From JANJTB01 sp032027125 (GTDB lineage: Bacteria; Bacteroidota; Ignavibacteria; Kapaibacteriales; UBA2268): a stretch of 64,000 nucleotides of DNA. The stretch is from assembly GCA_032027125.1 (NCBI GenBank), contig JAVSMQ010000001.1, forward strand, positions 1,628,556-1,692,555, written 5' to 3'. The notes under the pieces are model-generated. The model was not told where the DNA came from, ran no database searches, and saw nothing but the letters and a program-made list of their open reading frames with translations. The translations under genes were made by a program, and so were the position numbers. Below are positions 46,179-54,061 of this stretch, piece by piece. Every line of letters begins with the position of its first letter. Position 1 is the stretch's first letter.

Positions 46179-47234
46179 CTATGATAATTTGTGTTCAATT
46201 TTACTGGTTCTCATCTTTAAATTGAGAATCCAAAAATAAATAACAGTAAGTGCAAAAAGCGAAAGACCAAAACTCCAGACGAGAGTCGAATCCAAAGCGC
46301 TTGTCTGTGAAGAAACCAACGGACCGGCGTTAACATCATCCTTCGAACCCGGATGAAGTCCGCTTGCAAGACGAGGCAGGACGAATACTAAAAAAGGAAC
46401 GGTTATAAAAGATATAATCGAATAGACACTCGAGAGTTTTGCACGTCGTTCTTCGTTATCTATAGCAGCACGAAGAGCAAAAAAGGCGGCATATATCATA
46501 ATCAGAATAAATATAGAAGTCTGACGCGGGTCCCAGTTCCAGTAATTACCCCAATTGTATTTTGCCCACAGCATACCGGTTACAGTTGCAAGTATTGCAA
46601 ACAAATTGCCGATTGAAGCAGTTGAAGCGTTGTAGGTATCCCATTTCAAATCATTGGTTTTCAGATACCTTATCGCATAAATCATTGACATAAGATAGGC
46701 AACAACTGCAATCCACGCTAATGGAACATGAAGGTTCAAAATCTTGATTCGTTCGTCAAGATTAGGTACAAACGGGTAAATAAAAGGTGGATTTATAAAT
46801 TTGGTTTCTATGAATTCGAGAGCATCATATTCTTTATTATACTTTGCCTTAACAACAAGTTTGTTCTCAGAGCGGAACTCCTCGGGAAGTTCTTTGTATC
46901 GGATAATTATTTTATTATTAAATTCCAAATTTTCAAGATTTGCAATTTCGGATTTGCCGAGAGCCTTAATCCAGAAATTATTTACATCGTCATATTTAAA
47001 TTGTCCTTTTCGAACATTTATACTGATGTTCAAATCATCATAGTAACCTTCTTTCATATATTTAGAAGTAGAAAGATTACCGGCTATTGGAGGTCCGATA
47101 GTCAGTATCAGAGCCAAAATAACAAAAATTACTGCCGAAACCTTCCACCAAAGCGGTTTGGGTTTTGATAGATTTGGCAGTACACTAAAAAGTACAGCCA
47201 GAATTATAGACCCAAACATAATTACATATTTCAT
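46179..47234 (-). CDS. ccmC: Haem exporter/transferase CcmC with extra periplasmic OB-like domain
   Basis: 351 aa from ATG 47234; 14 extra codons upstream are open but less likely. The C-terminal part has the WWD motif WGNYWNWDPRQTS and six-helix CcmC/CcsA core. The first ~150 residues are unusual for a ~220-250 aa CcmC: two membrane helices flank a ~115-residue soluble segment (about residues 50-155). Within it, NNKIIIRYKELPEEFRSENKLVVKAKYNKEYDALEFIETKFINPP resembles the CcmE OB-fold strand set but lacks the Cys/His-xxx-Tyr haem site. CcmC loads haem on CcmE. It is first in the ccmC-D-E-F operon; ccmA and ccmB are not in the window. Confidence 0.85.
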   Translation of the reverse strand: MKYVIMFGSIILAVLFSVLPNLSKPKPLWWKVSAVIFVILALILTIGPPIAGNLSTSKYMKEGYYDDLNISINVRKGQFKYDDVNNFWIKALGKSEIANLENLEFNNKIIIRYKELPEEFRSENKLVVKAKYNKEYDALEFIETKFINPPFIYPFVPNLDERIKILNLHVPLAWIAVVAYLMSMIYAIRYLKTNDLKWDTYNASTASIGNLFAILATVTGMLWAKYNWGNYWNWDPRQTSIFILIMIYAAFFALRAAIDNEERRAKLSSVYSIISFITVPFLVFVLPRLASGLHPGSKDDVNAGPLVSSQTSALDSTLVWSFGLSLFALTVIYFWILNLKMRTSKIEHKLS

Positions 47235-47299
47235 TTTATCAATGCCTGTTTTATCATAATTCAAATAATATAACATTCACGATAGAATCGAAAATTATT

Positions 47300-47743
47300 T
47301 TATTTCAATTGTTTTTTAAGCATTAGGACATTTTTTGATTTAGCATCGGATTTTGGCATATATGATATTTCATCCATAAAAAGTTTCATTATATGAATAC
47401 CCAGACCGCCTTTTGTAAACCTTTTAAAGTATTCTGTCATATCCGGTGATGAAATTTGAAGGGGGTCAAACGGCACTGCATCATCAGAAATACTAACAAC
47501 AAACATCTTGTCATTTGAGGGCTCTATTCTTACCTGAATTTCTTTTGATGTATCCATATTGAATGCATATTTAATCAGATTAGAGCAGGCTTCATCAACA
47601 GCAAGTGCAATATTGTAGCTCTCCTTTGTATCAAAACCAAATTTTGAGGCACATTTCTTTACAAAATTTCTGATTTTCTCAAGTTCAGAAGAATTACTAA
47701 GAGTGCAGTAACATTTATCCATATTTTTATTACGGTTCGGCAT
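47300..47743 (-). CDS. RsbW-like anti-sigma factor kinase (HATPase)
   Basis: 147 aa from ATG 47743; a GTG at 47749 overlaps the upstream stop by 1 bp and is equally possible. The GHKL ATPase motifs are N-box ALAVDEACSNLIKYAF and G-box GGLGIHIMKLFMDE. It should bind the STAS protein encoded just upstream and phosphorylate it, or sequester a sigma factor or other target, in partner switching. No sigma-B-like gene lies in the cluster, so the output partner is unknown. Confidence 0.87.
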   Translation of the reverse strand: MPNRNKNMDKCYCTLSNSSELEKIRNFVKKCASKFGFDTKESYNIALAVDEACSNLIKYAFNMDTSKEIQVRIEPSNDKMFVVSISDDAVPFDPLQISSPDMTEYFKRFTKGGLGIHIMKLFMDEISYMPKSDAKSKNVLMLKKQLK

Positions 47744-47748
47744 CAGCA

Positions 47749-48117
47749 CTACTCAATTTCTTTTATAGAAAATTTTTCAATCATTGTTAACTCATCAGGG
47801 TGAATATCAAACAGCATAGGAAATCCGAGCAAATCGAATACTGAAAAAACTTTTTCGTTCATATTAGACATTTTAATATCCCCGCCGTTATTGCGGATTT
47901 CTTCAATAAACGACATAAAAACTCCAAGTCCTGCACTACTGATGTAGTCCAATTTGTTGAAGTTCATCAAAATCTTGAATTTACTTTTCCCCATTGCTTC
48001 CTGTATTGCATTTTCAAGTACGGGTGCTGTATGAGCATCAAGAAACCCTTGCAGATACATACATTCTACATCATTCAGGCTTCTGATGTCAATCTTTAAT
48101 TTTACTTCTTCAAGCAT
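47749..48117 (-). CDS. RsbV-like STAS anti-anti-sigma protein
   Basis: 122 aa from ATG 48117 (a TTG at 48132 would add five residues). STAS domain with the phosphoserine loop NFNKLDYISSAGLGVFMSF, the standard 'ISSAGLG' motif. It is expected to switch between a phosphorylated, inactive form (by RsbW) and a dephosphorylated form (by the PP2C phosphatase upstream). It sits between those two genes and its stop overlaps the next start by 1 bp. Confidence 0.9.
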   Translation of the reverse strand: MLEEVKLKIDIRSLNDVECMYLQGFLDAHTAPVLENAIQEAMGKSKFKILMNFNKLDYISSAGLGVFMSFIEEIRNNGGDIKMSNMNEKVFSVFDLLGFPMLFDIHPDELTMIEKFSIKEIE

Positions 48118-48201
48118 ATATAACTCCGTCAACAGTATTTTTATGAACCAAATTTTCTAATAACAAAAACCATTCCTATTTTCTTGATTTATCAAAATTA
48201 A

Positions 48202-50289
48202 TCAGTGTTTCATAAGAATAAGCATTGTCATATCATCGTGATGTTTGTAATCTCCTGCGAAATTATTGACTGTACTTTTTATTTCGTCAATAAATTCAAT
48301 TGCGTCATTAGTTGTAAGTAATTCAATTTTATTTTTTAATTTATCAAAACCAAACTCAACACCATCGGAGTTTCTCATTTCATTCAAGCCGTCGGTGTAT
48401 AAAATAAGCGAATCCCCGATTTTCAGAAACAAATCTTTTTGTTCGATATTTTCATTGAAAATTATTTCTCCTGTCAATCCAATTCCAATTCCTTTGGGTA
48501 CAATATTTACAGCAATTCCGTCCGATTTGTAAATAAACGGCATATGCCCGGCACGTGCGATACTTATATTTCCTGCACTGTCATTAACCGATACAGCCGA
48601 CATTGTAATAAACATCTGCGATTCCATATTTTTATACAAAATCGAATTAATTTTGCACAAAAGCTCCATAGCGGAATCTGATTCCTCTGCTTTCGATAGG
48701 ACTACACCTTTTAGCTGAGACATATAAAAAGCGGCGGAGATACCTTTGCCTGATACATCGCCAATCAGATAGCAGTAATTTCCGTTTTTAAGTCTGACAA
48801 CATCATAATAGTCGCCTCCTACTTCCATTGCAGGAATAGAGAAGGCAGAAATAGAATAGTTCTCTAATTGCGGTATAACCTGTGGAAGTAATTTTTTCTG
48901 CATTGTTCGGGCAAGCATCATTTCATTTCGGTAACGTTCCTTTTCAACAGATTCCCTGACAAGTCTTGAGTTTTCGAGTGCTATTCTGACATTGTCTCCA
49001 AAAGCAGTGAGGATGTTTAAATCGTCCTGTTCCATTGCAAAATCTTCGGAATCAAATATTACCAGAGTGCCTTCGCGTCGGGTAGAAGTATATAAAGGAA
49101 CTATTATCATTGATTTTACCTGAGGCAATAGCTTCAGCAGCGGCTCAAATTCTTTGACTTCCCTGACTGATTCAAATAATAGCGGTTGAGTAAGTGACAT
49201 CAGATAACGGTCAATTTTGTAAATGTTATGTAAATTTTCAATTGATTCGGGATTGACATTTACGCAGGAACTTACTTCGGTACGGTCATCAGCATATATT
49301 TCAGTCCATGCGCCATAAGCGGAACTTGCCTGAAGAGCAAGATTGGTGACAGTATCAAATAATGCTTTACGGTCATTGTTGGCTGATTCAGCAATGACTT
49401 TGTTAAGATAAGTCAGTGAACTCAATTCAGATGATTTACGTTCAACTATTACGGAAGACGGCATAGCTGCCAGCAGACTCATAAAAATCCTGAATAAATA
49501 TACGCCGTAAATCAGGAATGAAATAGCAAGCAGCGATAAAGTAAGCGGATAAACAATCCTGAATGATTCGAAAACAAGAGAAGTGTCATTTCCGGTTTCT
49601 AACAATAATTTTATTACTATAATGATATTCAGCATCAGAATCCAAAAGAATTTCGTTTTCTGAGTACGGGGCAGATATGCTATCCATGATGTTTTTTTAT
49701 TTACTAAAAAACTTAACAGCCCGATAATTACAAAAACAACCGTTGAAACATTCTGCAAAAAGCCCTGATAATCCTTTGACAGCACCATGATTGCTATTTC
49801 ATTTGCAAGTATTATCAATATAAGCAAGCCTATCATAAACAAGTAAAACTTTGTCAGACGATGCCGGCGTGCCCATAACCATTTATAAGTAAACTGAAAA
49901 TTTATTATCGTTACAATTACTGTATAAATAAAAAACAAATCCGAAAGTATCAAACCAACATAAGACCTTCTAAATAATGCAGAAGTATCCTTAAAAGAAA
50001 AGAATATTACTAAAAGCACACCAATCAGCGAAAGTACAAAGGTCTGGTAAGTTGAATTCAGGAAGGCATCACCGGAACTATCGGATAAATAATCTTTATT
50101 TTGGTTTATATCTCTGAAAAAGTAAATTCCAAAAGAAATAAAAATTGCAGCAGTCGTAATAAAGTACCAGTAAAATGCAGTATCGCCCTTGCTCATATCA
50201 AGCGAATACAAAAGCATATCACCTGTAATGCGAACAAGGAAGAATATTATTCCCGATACTAAAAATACCAACTTATTATATTTCGACAT
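48202..50289 (-). CDS. Membrane RsbU-like PP2C serine phosphatase with GAF domain
   Basis: 695 aa from ATG 50289 (MSKYNKLVFLVSG). Residues about 1-290 contain eight or so membrane helices (an unrecognised sensor), about 300-455 a GAF-like domain (LTYLNKVIAESANNDRKALFDTVTNLA, MIIVPLYTSTRREGTLVIFDSE), and about 470-695 the SpoIIE/PP2C phosphatase. PP2C motifs are visible: AMEVGGDYYDV, IGDVSGKGISAAFYMSQL, LYTDGLNEMRNSDG and HHDDMTMLIL, with metal-binding Asp residues. It dephosphorylates the RsbV-like protein encoded 84 bp downstream. The membrane and GAF regions suggest an envelope or redox/ligand signal, which is inferred. Confidence 0.88.
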   Translation of the reverse strand: MSKYNKLVFLVSGIIFFLVRITGDMLLYSLDMSKGDTAFYWYFITTAAIFISFGIYFFRDINQNKDYLSDSSGDAFLNSTYQTFVLSLIGVLLVIFFSFKDTSALFRRSYVGLILSDLFFIYTVIVTIINFQFTYKWLWARRHRLTKFYLFMIGLLILIILANEIAIMVLSKDYQGFLQNVSTVVFVIIGLLSFLVNKKTSWIAYLPRTQKTKFFWILMLNIIIVIKLLLETGNDTSLVFESFRIVYPLTLSLLAISFLIYGVYLFRIFMSLLAAMPSSVIVERKSSELSSLTYLNKVIAESANNDRKALFDTVTNLALQASSAYGAWTEIYADDRTEVSSCVNVNPESIENLHNIYKIDRYLMSLTQPLLFESVREVKEFEPLLKLLPQVKSMIIVPLYTSTRREGTLVIFDSEDFAMEQDDLNILTAFGDNVRIALENSRLVRESVEKERYRNEMMLARTMQKKLLPQVIPQLENYSISAFSIPAMEVGGDYYDVVRLKNGNYCYLIGDVSGKGISAAFYMSQLKGVVLSKAEESDSAMELLCKINSILYKNMESQMFITMSAVSVNDSAGNISIARAGHMPFIYKSDGIAVNIVPKGIGIGLTGEIIFNENIEQKDLFLKIGDSLILYTDGLNEMRNSDGVEFGFDKLKNKIELLTTNDAIEFIDEIKSTVNNFAGDYKHHDDMTMLILMKH

Positions 50290-50491
50290 TTTGCAACTTG
50301 TAATAAAGATAACATACAAAAATTACGAAATTTTTTCTTATAAGTTGCTTTTTTTTATTCATTAGTAAAATTTTATTATTAGTATGTGAGAATTTGAAGT
50401 AAAGTTACAGTATATATCGCCTACTTTTACAAACAACTACCCGGTACTTCGGATATTATTCTTTTTCACACTCTAATCATTTTTTGAAGAT

Positions 50492-50617
50492 ATGAAAATG
50501 AAAAATCAGCTCAAGGCACCGTTAAATGGTATAGTTAAGGAAATTTTAGTCAAAACGGGTGATATGGTGTCCAAAAATCAGGTACTTGTAAGGCTTGAGA
50601 CTGAAAGCTCCATTTGA
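50492..50617 (+). CDS. 41-aa biotin/lipoyl-like mini-ORF, possibly a gene remnant
   Basis: MKMKNQLKAPLNGIVKEILVKTGDMVSKNQVLVRLETESSI. The first part matches the biotinyl/lipoyl fold (KAPLNGIVKEILVKTGDMV, then NQVLVRLE), but the protein stops right where the modified lysine of AMKM would come, so it holds only about half of the barrel. It is probably a degraded biotin-carrier gene; a short functional peptide is less likely. It is in a repeat-rich gap between the PP2C gene and RCC1 gene. Confidence 0.45.
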   Translation: MKMKNQLKAPLNGIVKEILVKTGDMVSKNQVLVRLETESSI

Positions 50618-50629
50618 GTGACATGTTAG

Positions 50630-50700
50630 TAGAAAAAGGGTGACGGGTTTTGGGTGCTGGGTTTTGGGTTTTAACTCTGAAGGAGTGACCTGTTTGTAAA
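50630..50700. repeat. GGGTTTTGGGTGCTGGG-type simple repeat and ACTCTGAAGGAGT unit
   Basis: Near-reiterated GGGTTTTGGGT words are followed by AACTCTGAAGGAGTGACCTG at 50673, a variant of the palindromic AACTCCGCAGGAGTT unit at 50865. Confidence 0.55.
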
Positions 50701-50744
50701 AAAATGCACAGCCCGACGGAAAAACTAATATTGGTTCAGATGTG

Positions 50745-50777
50745 CCACACTTTTAAAGTGTGGCACATCTTACCATG
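50745..50777. repeat. Perfect 31-bp palindrome
   Basis: GATGTGCCACACTTT and AAAGTGTGGCACATC form 15-bp perfect arms around one base. A similar palindrome lies at 50932-50962. Confidence 0.85.
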
Positions 50778-50808
50778 ATTTAGGCATGGAAAATCCAGAT
50801 GGCTTCTT

Positions 50809-50895
50809 ATCCCGCAGGGATTAAATTATGGTAACAGGATACTCCCGACAAAAACCACAATCCCAACTCCGCAGGAGTTGAATCTTTATAACAAA
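50809..50895. repeat. Two palindromic units (ATCCCGCAGGGATT..GGTAAC and AACTCCGCAGGAGTTG)
   Basis: Starts at 50809 and 50865, about 56 bp apart. Both share the design of the four units at 34950-35131: a short palindrome then an A/T-rich tract ending in TAAC. Confidence 0.7.
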
Positions 50896-50931
50896 AGTAC
50901 AACCGACGGAATCTACAATTCCTTTTTCAGA

Positions 50932-50962
50932 TGTCCGACACTTTTAAAGTATCGGACATCTT
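50932..50962. repeat. Near-perfect 31-bp palindrome related to the one at 50745
   Basis: GATGTCCGACACTTT and AAAGTATCGGACATC form 15-bp arms with one mismatch. It shares GATGT-C--CACTTTTAAAGT with the palindrome at 50745. Confidence 0.85.
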
Positions 50963-50972
50963 TGCTCTAAAT

Positions 50973-51107
50973 TTAGACTTTCTTCTTCTTCCCCTTCTTA
51001 TCTGCCGGGAACATACCGGAAGTATAGGTATCATACAAATCAAATATACCATTTTCGGTAGTAATGCCTCTCCACCTCTGAATAAAAGATTCGGCATCCG
51101 CAATCAT
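50973..51107 (-). CDS. 44-aa basic-tailed small ORF, possible gene fragment
   Basis: Starts at ATG 51107. MIADAESFIQRWRGITTENG followed by IFDLYDTYTSGMFPADK and a C-terminal KKGKKKKV tail. The composition reads like protein rather than noise. No family is recognised, and it may be the remaining C-terminal end of a longer gene. In a gap with several repeats. Confidence 0.35.
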   Translation of the reverse strand: MIADAESFIQRWRGITTENGIFDLYDTYTSGMFPADKKGKKKKV

Positions 51108-51292
51108 TTGTTGGGTTATAATGGTCAAAGTTTAATTGTTATTTTTTAAATATAGATTTTATTTTTCTTTCCTTACAAACTTACCAATTTTCTACTTTTT
51201 CCTACCTTTCTTTTTATCAAGGAAAATTCAGGTTTTTTTTTGTATTTATTTACTGAAATGAAATAAAAATATATTTGAAGTTAACAGATGAC

Positions 51293-51336
51293 TCAAAAAA
51301 AAGTCTGCTCCTTGATTATGTCCCCTTTTTTGTCTA
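51293..51336 (+). terminator. Terminator-like AAAAAAAGTCTGCTCC hairpin upstream of the RCC1 gene
   Basis: Shares about 26 nt with the terminator at 52873-52915 (AAAAAAAGTCTGCTCCTTGATT-TGTC). Its right stem is changed to CCCCTTTTTTG, so pairing is weaker. See the direct-repeat finding. Confidence 0.6.
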
Positions 51337-51394
51337 TAAAATATTACTTGCTATTATTAGAATATTTTGCATAAATTTGTAAAATATTATTTTG

Positions 51395-51402
51395 TATATT
51401 TG
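51395..51402 (+). promoter_or_regulatory. Candidate Bacteroidota -7 element TATATTTG
   Basis: TATATTTG fits the TAnnTTTG consensus and lies 30 bp upstream of the RCC1 start. A TTTG at 51376 is a possible -33 element, though the spacing (15 bp) is shorter than the typical ~19-20. Confidence 0.4.
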
Positions 51403-51432
51403 TAAATGAATACTCATTAGTTAGGAGTTTGT

Positions 51433-52830
51433 ATGAAAAAGTTATTATACGTTTTATTTGCAATGTCAATATTATATAATATTGATTTGAAAGCACAAAA
51501 GATGTTTGGCTGGGGTTGGAATTATCATGGTCAGCTTGGCGATGGCACAACAATAACCCGCATAATTCCCATTCAAATAGGAAGTGCAACAAACTGGTCG
51601 CAAGTATCTGGTGGGATTGAGTTTAGTGCAGCCATTAAGAGCGACGGTACACTTTGGATTTGGGGTAGTAATTTTTCTGGTCAGCTTGGCGATGGTACAA
51701 AAGAGAACCGCACAAGTCCTGTTCGTATCGGCAGCGATAAAAACTGGTCGCAAGTAGATTGTGGGTATAGTCATAGTATAGCCATCAAGAGTAGCGGCTC
51801 GCTTTGGACGTGGGGCAGGAATCATTATGGACAGCTTGGTGATGGCTCAGAAACAAATCGCACAAGTCCTGTTCGTATCGGCAGCGAAGCAAATTGGTCG
51901 AAAGTATCTTGTGGGGATGTCCATAGTATAGCCATAAAGAGCGACGGCACACTTTGGGCGTGGGGTGATAATATATACGGACAGCTTGGTGATGGCTCGA
52001 CAATAACCCGCACAAGTCCTGTTCGTATTGGCAACGAAGCAAATTGGTCGCAAGTAGATTGTGGTAGTTTCCATAGTATAGCCATAAAGAGCGACGGTAC
52101 ACTATGGGAATGGGGTGCTAATTTTTATCAGCTTGGCGATGGTACGGTAAAATTCAGCTCAAGTCCAACCCAAATAGGCAACGATGGAAACTGGTCGAAA
52201 GTAGCTTGTGGTACAAATCATAGTGTAGCCATAAAGAGCGATGGTACACTTTGGACATGGGGCCAGAATAATTATGGTCAACTTGGAGATGGAACAATAA
52301 CAGACCACTTTAGTCCTGTTCAATTAGGTAGTCAGGCAAACTGGTCGAAAGTATCTTGTGGTAAAGATTTTAGTATAGCCATTACGAGCGACGGCACACT
52401 TTGGGGGTGGGGTAGTAATTTTTCTGGTCAGCTTGGCGATGGTACAAAAGAGAACCGCACAAGTCCTGTTCAATTAGGCAGTCAGTCAAACTGGTCGCAA
52501 GTATCTTGTGGGTATGGTTTTAGTATTGGAACAACGACATTAATAGATGATGTGGCTGATTCAAGAGCTGAAAGGTTTAATTTCACAGCAAGTCCGAACC
52601 CGTTTTTCGATGAAGTAAATATAGAATTTAATTTGCCTTCGAGCAACAAAGTAAGTTTGGATGTTTATGACCTGAGCAGCTTACAAGTTAGCACACTTTT
52701 TGAGGGCAGTCTTGATGCAGGTGCTCATAATTATACTCTTGAAGGTAAAAACCTTGCAAGTGGTGAATATTCAGTAATCCTCACAATCGGTAAAGAGCGT
52801 TTTGTCAGGAAAGTTATTAGAGTGAAGTAG
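51433..52830 (+). CDS. RCC1-repeat T9SS cargo protein
   Basis: 465 aa with a signal peptide ending DLKAQ and a GGAG ribosome-binding site at 51422. Residues about 24-375 contain about seven RCC1-type repeats of ~50 residues (GWGWNYHGQLGDGT, WGSNFSGQLGDGT, WGRNHYGQLGDGS and so on), enough for one seven-bladed propeller. The fifth repeat is shorter by one or two residues (GANFYQLGDGT). The last ~80 residues (FTASPNPFFDEVNIEFN to RKVIRVK) are a T9SS type A sorting domain. Several repeats are nearly identical at the DNA level. Its job is unknown; similar secreted RCC1 proteins are thought to be binding scaffolds. Flanked by direct repeats. Confidence 0.87.
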   Translation: MKKLLYVLFAMSILYNIDLKAQKMFGWGWNYHGQLGDGTTITRIIPIQIGSATNWSQVSGGIEFSAAIKSDGTLWIWGSNFSGQLGDGTKENRTSPVRIGSDKNWSQVDCGYSHSIAIKSSGSLWTWGRNHYGQLGDGSETNRTSPVRIGSEANWSKVSCGDVHSIAIKSDGTLWAWGDNIYGQLGDGSTITRTSPVRIGNEANWSQVDCGSFHSIAIKSDGTLWEWGANFYQLGDGTVKFSSSPTQIGNDGNWSKVACGTNHSVAIKSDGTLWTWGQNNYGQLGDGTITDHFSPVQLGSQANWSKVSCGKDFSIAITSDGTLWGWGSNFSGQLGDGTKENRTSPVQLGSQSNWSQVSCGYGFSIGTTTLIDDVADSRAERFNFTASPNPFFDEVNIEFNLPSSNKVSLDVYDLSSLQVSTLFEGSLDAGAHNYTLEGKNLASGEYSVILTIGKERFVRKVIRVK

Positions 52831-52872
52831 TGGTTGATAATTTCATCCGATGACTGCGAGTCGTCATAGTAA

Positions 52873-52915
52873 TAAAAAAAAAGTCTGCTCCTTGATTGTG
52901 TCAGGCTTTTTTTTG
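52873..52915 (+). terminator. Terminator of the RCC1 gene
   Basis: AAAAAAAAGTCTG and CAGGCTTTTTTTT pair over 13 bp with one G-T pair, followed by T residues. It is the right copy of the direct repeat flanking the gene. Confidence 0.75.
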
Positions 52916-53017
52916 CAACGGCAGATGCTATAATTACAATGGTATTTTTGATTTAGCATATTAAAAAACCTTATTTTCATTATCAACCTTAGTAGAAAAT
53001 TTAAATATACCACCTCA

Positions 53018-53080
53018 AACCTTATTACCTTATTACCTTATTGATTAAAGGTTTAATTGATAAAATAAGGTAATAAGGTT
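53018..53080. repeat. Large palindrome AACCTTATTACCTTATT / AATAAGGTAATAAGGTT
   Basis: 17-bp perfect inverted arms at 53018-53034 and 53064-53080 with a 29-nt loop. The left arm includes three ACCTTATT repeats. No gene lies in 52831-53170 otherwise. Confidence 0.8.
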
Positions 53081-53170
53081 AAAGAAAAAAAAGTCTGAAA
53101 AATAAGGTTAGGAATGCAACAATATTTTCAATTATACCAATTTGAATTTATATAATTTACAAATAATATT

Positions 53171-54058
53171 TTATTTCAAAAACAGCATTGCAATGCCTGC
53201 TACTGTTATAAATGCACCGGCTATTGAAATAAAGGATAATTTCTCTTTATAAAAATACCAGGAAAGCGGCAGCATTATGACAGGTACTGTTGACATAAGT
53301 GTTGCTGCAATTCCTATTTTGGTATTTGTAAGTGCAACAAAACTGAGTGAAATTCCCAAATAAGGACCCAAAATCGAACCAAGTATAACCTTACGAAAAG
53401 TCTGGCGTTCGCGGTAATATAGTTTAATCGGATTTTTATATTTTTTTAGCAGGATTCCGAGCGGCAGCATAAGTATTGCAGCACTTGCTATTCTTACAAA
53501 AGTAGCTGTCAGACTATGTATATCGCCTGAACTGTAAGCCGCTTTTGCAAAAATCAAACCTACTGCCTGTCCCGTCGCACCGAGTAATCCATAAATTATT
53601 CCTTTTCGGGTAATCCTGAATTTTGCAGTTGCTGTCGGTTTTTCGAGGACTACAAGTATAATACCGGTTAGTGCTACTAAAACACCTATGATTCCCAGCA
53701 TTTCCATCCTTTCTCCCAGATAGACATAAGCAAGAATAGCTGCTATCGCCGGATTTATTGAATAAACCAGCATCGTCAGACGCGGACCTATCTCCTGAAA
53801 TGACTTAAAAAGAAAGGAATCACCGAGAACCAAACCGATAAATCCGCTGATGGTAAGATACATCAATTGCTCATTGTTAATCCGGTAATCAATTGAAAAT
53901 ACCGCGATTGTAATAAACAAAAAAATGGAGGCAAAAATCATCCTGTCAATATTGAGCTGAACAACGCCTATTTTAAAAGCGACAGCAGTAAAAACTATTG
54001 ATATACTTGCCCATAAAATTGCGGCAGTAAGTGCGGAAAATTCTCCAATTAGCGGCAT
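53171..54058 (-). CDS. EamA/DMT-family permease
   Basis: 295 aa, with about ten membrane helices arranged as two EamA halves. The two halves show the usual features: IGLVLGDSFLFKSFQEIGPRLTMLVYSINPAIAAILAYVYLGE in the first and ILGPYLGISLSFVALTNTKIGIAATLMSTVPVIMLPLSWYFYKE in the second. DMT carriers move small metabolites or act as exporters; the substrate cannot be predicted. It starts 3 bp after the MalK-type ATPase gene ends, so both are likely transcribed together. Confidence 0.85.
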   Translation of the reverse strand: MPLIGEFSALTAAILWASISIVFTAVAFKIGVVQLNIDRMIFASIFLFITIAVFSIDYRINNEQLMYLTISGFIGLVLGDSFLFKSFQEIGPRLTMLVYSINPAIAAILAYVYLGERMEMLGIIGVLVALTGIILVVLEKPTATAKFRITRKGIIYGLLGATGQAVGLIFAKAAYSSGDIHSLTATFVRIASAAILMLPLGILLKKYKNPIKLYYRERQTFRKVILGSILGPYLGISLSFVALTNTKIGIAATLMSTVPVIMLPLSWYFYKEKLSFISIAGAFITVAGIAMLFLK

Positions 54059-54061
54059 ATA

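Noticed and set aside
50931..51149. 72-codon plus-strand ORF
   Set aside because: It starts inside a palindrome and lies opposite a more protein-like minus-strand ORF.
51472..52102. Several minus-strand ORFs under the RCC1 gene
   Set aside because: They are mirror frames of the RCC1 repeats and repeat with the same period.
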